From NCBI RefSeq assembly GCF_964355755.1, contig NC_092672.1:17606501-17670500 (forward strand): a stretch of 64,000 nucleotides of DNA, read 5' to 3'. The notes beneath the pieces were generated by a model. It had not been told where the DNA came from, made no database searches, and saw only the letters and a list, made by a program, of their open reading frames with translations. Every line of letters begins with the position of its first letter. Positions within the stretch are counted from its first letter, which is position 1. The stretch is from Antedon mediterranea (lineage: Eukaryota; Echinodermata; Crinoidea; Comatulida; Antedonidae). Of the stretch, positions 55,374 through 64,000 are shown one piece after another. The position numbers and the translations under genes are program-made.

Positions 55374-57610
55374 TGCGCAAACAAGCTCAAATCACCTTGG
55401 ATAACTGAAGGTATAGCCAAGTCAATCAAAACCAGGCAAAAGCTGTATGCTAGATATAAAGCTTCGTCATCACCTTCACATTGGAAAAAATATTGTTGTT
55501 ATAGAAACAAACTAAATATTATTAGATACAGTAAACAAGAGCACTATAACAAAGTATTTGGTAAATGTAAAGGTGATATGAAAAGTACATGGCGCGAAAT
55601 CAATAATGTAATGGGTAGAAAAAGAAAAAAATTCATTCCCAGATAAACTAATAAATGGTCAATGTGAATATACTAATGACAAAGAAAAGGCCAAAGCTTT
55701 TAATTCATTTTATAAAATATTGCAAATTCTTTTTCGAATACTCCATTCAATGGCAATGTTCAACCTTACAATGATTTCCTTTAGGGTAATTTTCCTTCAT
55801 CATTATTTTTCAAACCTGTATGTGAACAAGAATTAGTAACATACATCAATAATTTAAAATCAACAGTCCATATACCAAAGATATGTACATTGGCATTCGC
55901 TATACCACTAACTTTCATAATGAACATGTCTTTAGTAAAGAGTGTGGTTCCAAATGTAATAAAAATTGCGAAAGTTGTACCCATCCATAAAGGTGGTGAG
56001 GTCTCAAATATCAATAACTATAGGTTCATCTCCATCTTGCCAACTATTTCAAAACTACTTGAAAGAATAGTCTATGATCAAACTATTTCATTTCTTACAA
56101 AGTTTAACATTCTCAGCAATTCTCAGTTTGGTTTTCGTTCACAACATTCTACAATACATGCCGTCCATAATATTTTGTCTGCTATTGATAATAAACAATT
56201 TACTGTAGGAGTTTTTATTGACCTGTCAAAGGCTTTTGATTGTATTTCTCATGATATTTTAATTAATAAGCTACGTTTCTATGGTATAAGAGGTGTACCA
56301 CTTCGTGGTTTGAAAACTATTTAAGTAACAGACATAAAATAATATACATCAATCAATGATATTGCCTCTGAGCTGTGGCCAGTTTCGTGTGGTGTGCCAC
56401 AGGGATCCATCCTTGGTCCGCTTTTATTTCTGTTATTTATCAATGATTTAAATTATTTAAGTGACTGTGCTGAAATTGTTATGTTTGCAGATGATACTTT
56501 ATTTATTAATCATAAGGACATTTACTACCAAGCTATTAATTTAATGAATCGTGAACTTAATAAAATTGCAAACTGGTTACAATCTAATAAGCTTTTGTTA
56601 AATATTCAAAAGACCAGATTTATTATTTTTCGTTCAGTAAATAAACCAATTCCTCTTAACATTCCTAAATTATATTACGGCATCAGTGAAATTGAATGAA
56701 CTAAAGCAACAACATTTCTTGGCATTTTTATTGATGAATACTTATCTTTTACTTCTCATATTAATTCAATTTCATTAAAACTATCAAGAGTGTATGGTAG
56801 GTGTCCTTAATAAACCTAAACATGCCTTGCCTTCCTCCGTTTTACTATTAATTTATAAATCACTTTTTTTGTCTCATTTAATTTATATTTATGTATAACC
56901 GTTGTTTTACTTAAAAAATTAATTTAAACCGTATTTATATTTTGCAAAAAAAGAGCTTTCAGATCAGTTTATAATGTACATTACCTCCACAATTCAGCTT
57001 CTCTTTTTGTTTTATCTAATACACTTAATATGTACGACTTACAGAAAATGCTGCTTTATTTATGTTTAAGTTCAAACATAATCAACTGCCCAGGATTTTT
57101 TATACTTATTTTCAAACTTTAAGTTCAGTTCATAATTATAATACCAGAGAACAAAATTAGATTATGCTTATGATTGTTTAAATATGGAGGTTGGCAAGAA
57201 TGATATTACTTTTCAAGGACCCAAAATATGGGACACTCTACCAGAAGAACCCAAAATTATTAATTTTATATCCTGTTTTAAGTCCAAATTACATGAATAC
57301 CTTATTTCTACTATTATTGTTTTTTTTCTCTTTTGTGGCGCAAACACCACTTTTATTCACATTCATATTATCTCATATTACATAAAATCGTATTATTTAA
57401 CTTGTAAATGTCGTTACAGTTCATAAGTAACATTTTTACATATATGAATTCTGTATTACTCCTTTTTTCATTAATTTTCGTATATTTTGTTATACACTTG
57501 ACAGGATCATCATTGTCATCTATCCCGTTTTAAAATAGTTCACACATTTTCATTTGTTTGTTTTCATTTTACAACCCGGATTATACAATATATTTATATA
57601 CATGATAAAA
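55374..57610 (+). pseudogene. LINE reverse transcriptase (Jockey-like), 3' part
   Basis: It resumes with KLKSPWITEGIAKSIKTRQK and KCKGDMKSTWREINNVMGRK. RT follows: KIAKVVPIHKGGEVSNINNY, ISILPTISKLLERIVYDQ, QFGFRSQHSTIHAV, FIDLSKAFDCISHDIL, QGSILGPLLFLLFINDL and FADDTLFINH (catalytic FADD at about 56484). Then NWLQSNKLLLNIQKTRFIIF, LGIFID and a C-terminal GPKIWDTLPEE. Frameshifts near 56320, 56390 and 56700 and a stop inactivate it. It ends in an A-rich tail near 57605. Confidence 0.93.
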
Positions 57611-57654
57611 AAAACAATAATAACTCAGTACCACCAGTAACCCGTATCACTGTA

Positions 57655-59115
57655 ATTCTTTTTTGGTTAATCGTATCAAATTAGAAATTATATTATCATA
57701 ATCTTATTTCTTAAAGCTACCCATTTTTCTATACTTGTTTCTTTATTGTTATATGTTTCACATTCAATGTTATATAACATATTGCTTTTAAATGAATTCC
57801 ATAAAGATTTACCCACTGGCTTATTTAGTGCAGATAACATTTTTATTCTATAAATAGTAAATGCTGCAAAAGTGTAAATATAATCTATTAGCTTATCTCC
57901 CGTTCCTAGTATTAATTGTTTAAATGATATATTATTGTGATTTAAACTTACAAAGATACTAAGCATTTTCCTCCAATATTTCTGAATTAAATCTACAACT
58001 AAAAAACAAATGATTTTCATTTTCAATTTCTCCACATTTGTCACACGTTTGTGTTTCCTTAACTTTCCACTGATACAGCCGTTTGTTGGTAGGCAGTATT
58101 CTATGTAACATCTTATAATTGAATTGTGCTAGTTTCTTATCTTTCATTTTACATACTTTCCGTAACCAAGAAGTTTTCCAATCAATGTTGTTATCATTGA
58201 AGTACTCTTCCCATTTTAGTTGTGACATTGGAATAATGAAATATTCTTTCACAAACCATGAGTATATTAGTTTGGTAGTATTAATCTCATACTTGGTCCC
58301 AACTAATTCATCATTATCATCACAATTGAAAATATCTACCTCCTTAATAATACGTTTCCATTGAATTGGTATTGCCTTAATAATGCACAAATACTCATTT
58401 AACCAGTTTGTTTTACATTGTAGTTTCACCAGTATTTCGTTTGATGTTAAAAAAGTGTTCTTATTAACAATGTCTTTAATACTGATAATGCCACTGTCAA
58501 TCCAATGCTTGTAGAAAAGCGATTTTTTTTTTAGTTTAACGTAGTGGTTTCCCCACAGTTGCTCATTCATTATATCGTTATAAGTTTCAGGGTTTTTTTT
58601 AGAGATTCTGTTATAATTTATGTAGGCTTTTATCATATTTTTGTAAAACAGTGGAATTTTATCAGAATTAACATCAATAATGTTATAACATGACATATTA
58701 AGTAAAACATTAACATCACATATTTTTTTAATATAATACATTGGAATATTTTTCCATTTAGCACCATCATCATTCATAATTCTTTTTAACCAGCCACACA
58801 TGAGTGCGTTAACATGAAGAGTAAAATCAGGCATTTTAATGCCTCCCATCTCAACATCACCAATTAGAGTTTTTCTTTTTATCTTTTCCCTTTTATTGTT
58901 CCAAATAAAATTATATATTAGATTTGTAACTTGTGTATATACATATTTTGGAACATCAGTGATATTTGCAGCATATGTTAATTTAGATAGTGCAAGAATT
59001 TTCAGGATTATTATTCTACCAAAAATTGAGAGATTTCTAGCATTCCATTGTTTTAAAGTCTTTTCTAGCTCTATTAATTTAACATCCCAGTTTTTTCTGG
59101 TACATTCTTCTGTAT
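57655..59115 (-). pseudogene. L1/Tx1-like LINE ORF2 C-terminal part
   Basis: On the minus strand it opens RKNWDVKLIELEKTLKQWNA and NLSIFGRIIILKILALSKL, then MGGIKMPDFTLHVNALMCGW, WKTSWLRKVCKMKDKKLAQF, RILPTNKRLYQWKVKETQTC and DKCGEIENENHLFFSCRF. The W..R.LS..GR..ILK.....L.Y...GG...P.......LK..W order, then C..C......H.....C, is the thumb to zinc-knuckle region of L1/Tx1 LINEs. A 296-residue frame (58849-57959) is intact; a shift follows. Confidence 0.88.
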
Positions 59116-59224
59116 TATTATTACTATTATTGTTTAAGTTAATAATATATCTGTTTTAAGTTAAATTATAACTGCATTCGTTTAAGTTAAATGCCTTTTT
59201 TGTTCATTATCATGTTACTTACCT

Positions 59225-59395
59225 TACTTAATGTTGCCCAGACCCCACATTTTAAAGCTAGCTTCCAGTGGGGTACCCATTTTCTCATTTTTTATTTATT
59301 ATTTTAGAAAATGTTAACTGTATTTTGTTTTTATTTGAGAATAAATTATTATTGATTGATATTGATTGATTGATTTTGGGTACGATTTGACCACT
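59225..59395 (+). repeat. LINE 3' tail with (TGAT)n
   Basis: TTGCCCAGACCCCACATTTT, CTTCCAGTGGGGTACCCATT, AGAATAAATTATT and ATTGATTGATATTGATTGAT form a typical CR1-type 3' end with a tetranucleotide tail. No coding part remains. Confidence 0.6.
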
Positions 59396-59514
59396 TAAAA
59401 AGGAACCATTAAAAACTCCGCCTTCTAATTTGCATGTTAAAACGTTCTATCTCACGCTTGAGTAGGCTCAGCACACAAAATTAATTTTGTCAATACAAAA
59501 TTAATTTTGTCAAC

Positions 59515-59998
59515 ACAAAACGAATAAATAGACACGATGATTTATGTAGTCAACTAAAATTAGCACCCTGGAAATTTGGCCTCTTCCAAAAGATAAATTG
59601 TCATAAAATGAGTCCAAATTTTTGATTTGGACTACCAAATTTGGGTTTTGTATTTAAGGGTTGAGGGATGGGGAAGAGGATACAAAGAGGTATTGTTAAA
59701 TAAATATTCTTTATCCAGTCAGTAACGAAATATTGTTTCATGTTTTATAGGCCTATAAATAATATACCACTAAATACAGTAAAACATTTGCGATTTAATA
59801 CTTTGTTAAAACTATCCCTGTTATAGTCGATTGAAATAGTAAAGTATGAAACGATACATCACTACGACGTTTATATTGTTTATAACTATTCATTAATACA
59901 AACGTTGAGAAACAACTTCCAGTAATAAATTCGTATGTTATGTGTTTATATTTCTAACAGTAGAGCCTATCCACAACCACAGTATTAAAGTTTATTAC
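59515..59998. mobile_element. Hairpin-ended repeat family, truncated copy
   Basis: It matches 4700-5240 and 16140-16660 (TTTATGTAGTCAACTAAAATTAGCACCCTGG, read in two parts, and TAGGCCTATAAATAATATACC). Both hairpin ends are missing. It adjoins the CCTCCGCC repeat at 60000. Confidence 0.8.
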
Positions 59999-60188
59999 CT
60001 CCGCTAAGGAGGTTATATTTTCACCCCTGTATGTTTGTGTGTGTGTGTCTGTGAACAGCCTGGAGGCCACAGTTTTTAGCCGATTCTCACCAAATTTGGT
60101 AACAAAGATCTATTCCCCAAAAGTTCGGACGAGTTCGAGGGGGAAAGGTCATAGGTCAAGGTCACAACTAACAAAAAAATATTTTACT

Positions 60189-61093
60189 TGTATTAAGATA
60201 AATTATATAAAATTAATAGGATTAAAAAGGCTTCTTAGGGAAAAATTTAACAATTTAATGATATGTGAAATTAAAAAAACAGTTTTGCCAGATATTCCAT
60301 TTCACATAAAAGTACTCTTTCAACAAAGAAAGGGATGTCGTATTTTTTATGATGTTTTAAATAACTCAATGTTTAAATCATGGAAAGCACAAAAGAAATG
60401 GGCAGAAAATAAATTTGTATTCAATAACGAACAATGGAAAACAATCTACCTAGCTCCACATACGTGTACAATGAATATTGCTTTAATATATTTTCAATAT
60501 AAAATTGTAAATAGAATAATTGCAACAAATGAACAATTATTTAAAATGAATATAAAAGAAACTTCAATGTGCTCATTTGGAGATGGTAAAATTGAAACCA
60601 TTCAGCATTTGTTCTGTAATTGTCCAATAGTAAAAAGGATATGGAACCTCCTCCAGGAAAAAATTTCAGAAAAAACTGGAGTGCAATTTATTTTTAGTAA
60701 AGAGAGCATAATTTTCGGATACCAAGATGCGCATCAGTTTTTTAATTTAAAAGCCATTAATGCAATTATTCTAATTGTAAAATCATTTATTTATAAATGT
60801 AAACTAGTTAAATGTAAGCCAACTATCAAAATGGTTATGAACGAGTTAAAAAGGTTTTATGAAACAGAAAAATTTATTTATCATCAGAATTTTGAGGACA
60901 GTATTTTTAATAGAAAATGGATAAAATTAGAAGAATTTATAAATCAAATATAAAATGGTTTATAGAGTAGAATAATTTTTATGAACCTTTATTTAATTTG
61001 TTAGATGGATATCTTTGTTGTTTTTGTTTGTTGCTTTTTATTTTAATTTTTTATTTGATTATGTTTTTCCTTTGTAATGTATTATATGATGAA

Positions 61094-61127
<34 letters not shown>
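60189..61127 (+). pseudogene. L1/Tx1-like LINE, 5'-truncated, with poly(A) and target duplication
   Basis: Residues read LIGLKRLLREKFNNLMICEI, PDIPFHIKVLFQQRKGCRIF, WKTIYLAPHTCTMNIALIYF and MCSFGDGKIETIQHLFCNCP, with a basic tail ending EEFINQI at 60953. This is the ORF2 C-terminal domain with a C..........H...C..C knuckle. It ends in a run of about 32 A (61096-61127). The word AAAAAATATTTTACT occurs just before it (about 60174-60188) and just after (about 61121-61135). The frame opens at 60039 in the host repeat, so its first 50 residues are not LINE. Intact frame and clean ends suggest a recent insertion. Confidence 0.92.
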
Positions 61128-61130
<3 letters not shown>

Positions 61131-61270
61131 TTTACTGCCTAGAGACCACAGTTTTTATCCGATTCTCACCAAACTTAGCCACAATGATCAATGACTCATC
61201 ATATAATTGTGGTTACATTTTGAAGGGTCAGGGTCAAAAATCAATGTCCACAAAAAAATTTTTTTAAAAA

Positions 61271-61343
61271 CCTCAGCGGGACTTGAAGCAGCGATCTCAA
61301 CTGCGAGAGGCTGGATACATAACCATTACACCAAACGCTCATC
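61271..61343 (-). repeat. tRNA-like segment in CCTCCGCC repeat
   Basis: Minus strand: GTTTGGTGTAATGGTTATG (A box, Gln-like) and GCTTCAAGTCCCGCTGAGG (B box), ends not pairing well. The left edge of the same unit is at 22665-22690. A pol III-type relic rather than a tRNA gene. Confidence 0.6.
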
Positions 61344-61399
61344 CACAAGTTTGTAGTGTGCAGTTAGCCTATTTACACTTAAAACTAATAAAAACAAGC

Positions 61400-63190
61400 C
61401 CGAATGTGCGATACTCGGAGTAGAGCAAAAGAAGCTGTAATGACGTCATAAGACCGGATGTAACGTCACACATACACATCAATAACCTGGCTACCAAATA
61501 CCATCTTCGAGACGTGATATGGCTGCATCCGGTTTGAAATTAAAAAATCTATAGATTTGAGGACATGCCCCTGTAGTATATTTATGCCAAATCCCAGCTC
61601 AATACTACAACGAATTAGGTGGGCAGATTATGGCCAAAAAGTCCTCTAGAAAAGGATGAGGTAGCAATGGAAGTACTACCGGCTAATTTTTATATTTTTA
61701 GAAAATATAGGTCTTGGAAAGGCCACAATTCAAAATGACCCAGAATCCCTTTGGGGGAACATGTCCAAATCGCATAATCAAAATGGCCGCCATTTTTTAC
61801 ATAAGAATTATGGTTTTAGGATAATTTAACATTGCTTTTCTCCAAAACTACTAGTCACCAATAATCATTGAAACCTGCTAAAAACATACTCTGGTATTAG
61901 AAAGCGAATAAAACCATTTAAAAAAATAAAATATCCATTCGCCATAGCAACCGTTGCTATGCATATTTGTACATTACAGATTTTACACAGAATTTTTCCG
62001 TAAAATGGGACAAAGTTTTTATTTAAATTAATAAACATTGTATTTTTTATCAATTTTCAAATAAAAACTATCTACTAGTATTTTTAAATATAGTCAAAAT
62101 AAAATTTTTTTTAATAACATAACAACAATCCATTTTTCCTTTCCATAGCTACAGAGTAAAATTACAAATTGTACAGCTAGTTTCATTCTATATAAATAAA
62201 AATCATCTGAAATAATGAGCAAAAGCATAATAATCGCAATATTTTCGATTAAGTATGATTTTTTTTAATGATTTTCATTATTTACAAAGTTACCATCCCC
62301 AAATTATACTATGCGCCCTCTACATAGTTTTAAGATGAAGGCTTATGATTGGTTGAAAGTTGGAAAGCGTAACCAGGAAGTAACAGCAATGCTGGCCTGG
62401 AACAATTGGCCTAGCTAGGCCTACATTAATCTTGTTTTTTAATATTTATACTAAAATAAGTTGTGTTTAAAGGCAAGTAAATCAATTGTTACCTTTCTAT
62501 TATTAATTATGATTATTAAAAGTTTAAATTAGTTATCTTGTAATTCTTAGGCCCTTCTGTTATTAAAGTATTCCTTTAGGCTAGGCCTAATCTAGGCCTA
62601 GGCAATTTAAGCTAGGCCTAGACTGACTTACATTGTGTTCGGTAGCCTTCGCATTGGCTAAGTAGTATTTATTCTCTCAAATAAAAAGTTTATTAACTTG
62701 ACGATAATCTTGTAATGCTAGGCTTCAGGGGTGCTTAGTAATATAGTATGTTAGCCTAGATCATGCTTCAGTGTCAAACATAGCAGTTTTTTAAAAGATC
62801 GATTTAGATGTACATGAATTGATTTGACAAAGTAAGATCTAAATATAAAATAATAAAAAGTGAAAACTTTTTTTTCCTTGAACAAACAATTAATAACCCA
62901 CTGAAACTGAATAATATCTATAGTTAGCATACAAGTAATGTGTTATTATATTTTTCTCCAACAGAAATTATATTTAAACACCGTGGTACAGAACATTCTT
63001 TTAAGAAAATACTTAGTAAAGTATAACAGTTGAGGTTAGTGACAGAGAATTGACTTTCAACATAACAAACAAAGGATTAAGTACTTTCCTTAACTCTTGC
63101 GACGAGCGTCAGGATGACGTGGCCGAAAGGGTCAAACATATTCGGAATACCAACCAATATCAAATATAAAATTCCACTTTCAGGGTAGGT
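61400..63190. other. No gene recognised
   Basis: AT-rich sequence with AGGCCTA-rich stretches (62400-62640). An ORF at 62053-61865 has no motif. Words CAAAATGACCCAGAATCCC and AAATGGCCGCCATTTTT look repeat-like, but no second copy is in the window. Confidence 0.4.
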
Positions 63191-63192
63191 CA

Positions 63193-64000
63193 TCATATAC
63201 AGATATTATATCCGGAAGCGTGCACTTGCGCAAAGAAACGGCATATCTCGAGAAGAGTCCGCATTATTTTCATGGGATGAACAGTGTTTCATATGTGGTA
63301 AGCCCGAAAATAAAAAGAAGTGTGTATTTTTAACAAAAGTAAATGTGAAGCCAAAAGAGGTACGTCACAAAATATTAGAAATTGCCAGTGAAATTAATGA
63401 CACTGCTGTCATACAGCGTCTTTCTTTTCATGAGGATATTTTTGTTTTAAATGCAAAATATCACAAGCGATGTTATCAAACATACACATGTAAACGTAAC
63501 ATACAAACAAAAACACACACACTAAACATTAAGGCGGAAAACAATGTAGATAGCTTAGTTAAATCAACTTTTCAACATTTTAAACCTGTTTTAGATAATG
63601 GTAATATTGTTCTTTTATGTGACATGCGAAATTTCTACAATGAATGTCTTGTGAATAGTGATTCACATGTAAAGACACCGATAAGATCATTTTTTATAAT
63701 TTAATCAAAAGTTGATGAAATTGTATGGTGATGAATTGACATTTTATAGTCAAAAAGGGTCAGCAGATGTTGTATGTAAAAGTTCAATGATGTCTATAGG
63801 ACATGTACTGAAAGAAATCCAAAATATTGAAACTGGAACTGATGCCAACATTAGTGCAGATTGGGATGAGAATGAGGATCACATTCTTTACAAAGCTGCT
63901 AGCATTCTTCGTAGAGATATAGAGAACATCGATCCAACAACACACTATCCAACTGCAGATGAAGTTCATCTTGAAACATCTGCTACTTTCCTTCTACACA
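63193..64000 (+). CDS. Cys/His-rich protein of unknown function, 5' part, runs off the window
   Basis: A plus-strand frame, possibly opened by an acceptor near 63192, encodes ALFSWDEQCFICGKPENKKK, then EVRHKILEIASEINDTAVIQ, FVLNAKYHKRCYQTYTCKRN and LCDMRNFYNECLVN. C..C, HxxCY and a later C..R..Y.EC give a likely zinc site. The frame stops at 63704, but a shifted frame continues to the edge with KLMKLYGDELTFYSQKGSAD and HILYKAASILRRDIENID, so there is one indel. I recall similar CxxC...YHxxCY starts in expanded, unannotated, often transposon-linked animal protein families. Gene or pseudogene is undecided. Confidence 0.55.

Larger units (their letters stand above)
60000..61400 (+). mobile_element. 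CCTCCGCC-family repeat, copy 3, split by a LINE
   Basis: It starts CCTCCGCTAAGGAGGTTATA with (GT)n and a repeated GCC(T)GGAGGCCACAGTTTTTA/GCCTAGAGACCACAGTTTTTA block, one before and one after the LINE. After the LINE come GGTCAGGGTCAAAAATCAA and a tRNA-like segment. The right end is not well defined. Confidence 0.65.

Noticed and set aside
58119-59159. Plus-strand ORFs of 81 and 106 residues
   Set aside because: They are antisense to the minus-strand L1/Tx1 coding sequence.
60039-60188. N-terminus of the 304-residue ORF as a real protein start
   Set aside because: This part is host repeat sequence; the LINE begins after the target duplication near 60189.

Overview
This window is AT-rich, repeat-saturated nuclear DNA from an animal. 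Split, canonically spliced exons, many truncated LINE, LTR and DNA-transposon copies, and frequent AGGCCTA and ACTGTA-type words suggest a marine invertebrate deuterostome. An echinoderm is my best guess, but the species cannot be fixed from the sequence. There are no operons, and most long ORFs are transposon remains.

The one confidently recognised host gene is TRIM37, a RING/B-box/coiled-coil/MATH E3 ubiquitin ligase on the minus strand. Seven consecutive coding exons lie at 28722-28621, 28404-28367, 26545-26426, 22064-21977, 19755-19633, 2800-2677 and 1903-1711. Splice phases match throughout, and the product runs from the RING through the B-box and coiled coil to just before the MATH domain. 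The first exon lies beyond 28722 (not found) and the MATH and C-terminal exons lie left of the window. Everything between 1.7 and 28.7 kb is therefore intron, including one intron of about 16.8 kb.

That intron holds minisatellites (3.1-4.5, 6.3-7.1 kb), hairpin-ended repeats, and a Ty3/Gypsy retrotransposon (8833-19425, 5-bp target duplication GTAGA). Each of its LTRs was later split by a different TTAA-specific DNA transposon at the same TTAA. Other introns hold a hairpin-ended element (20112-21522) and a 2.86-kb foldback palindrome (22695-25557) nested in an older repeat.

From 29 kb to the right edge the window is a graveyard of mobile elements: a hAT transposase pseudogene with a nested L2/CR1-like LINE (30.0-31.9 kb); a TIR element holding two nested hairpin-ended elements (33.5-38.7 kb); a second, internally deleted Gypsy element on the minus strand (39370-47684); a Penelope-type GIY-YIG fragment (49.3 kb); several LINEs (49.5, 51.3-57.6, 57.7-59.1, 60.2-61.1 kb); and a TIR element packed with CACTC/GAGTG words that carries what looks like a small spliced gene (52125-55368). 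At the right edge (63.2-64.0 kb) a Cys/His-rich ORF of unknown function runs off the window.

The most unusual signal is a set of elements (20.1, 34.9, 36.4, 45.0 kb). At one end each has a shared hairpin CGTCAnnnTGACG followed by a terminal word X. At the other end each has X-loop-X'. The word X differs between families while the architecture is constant.
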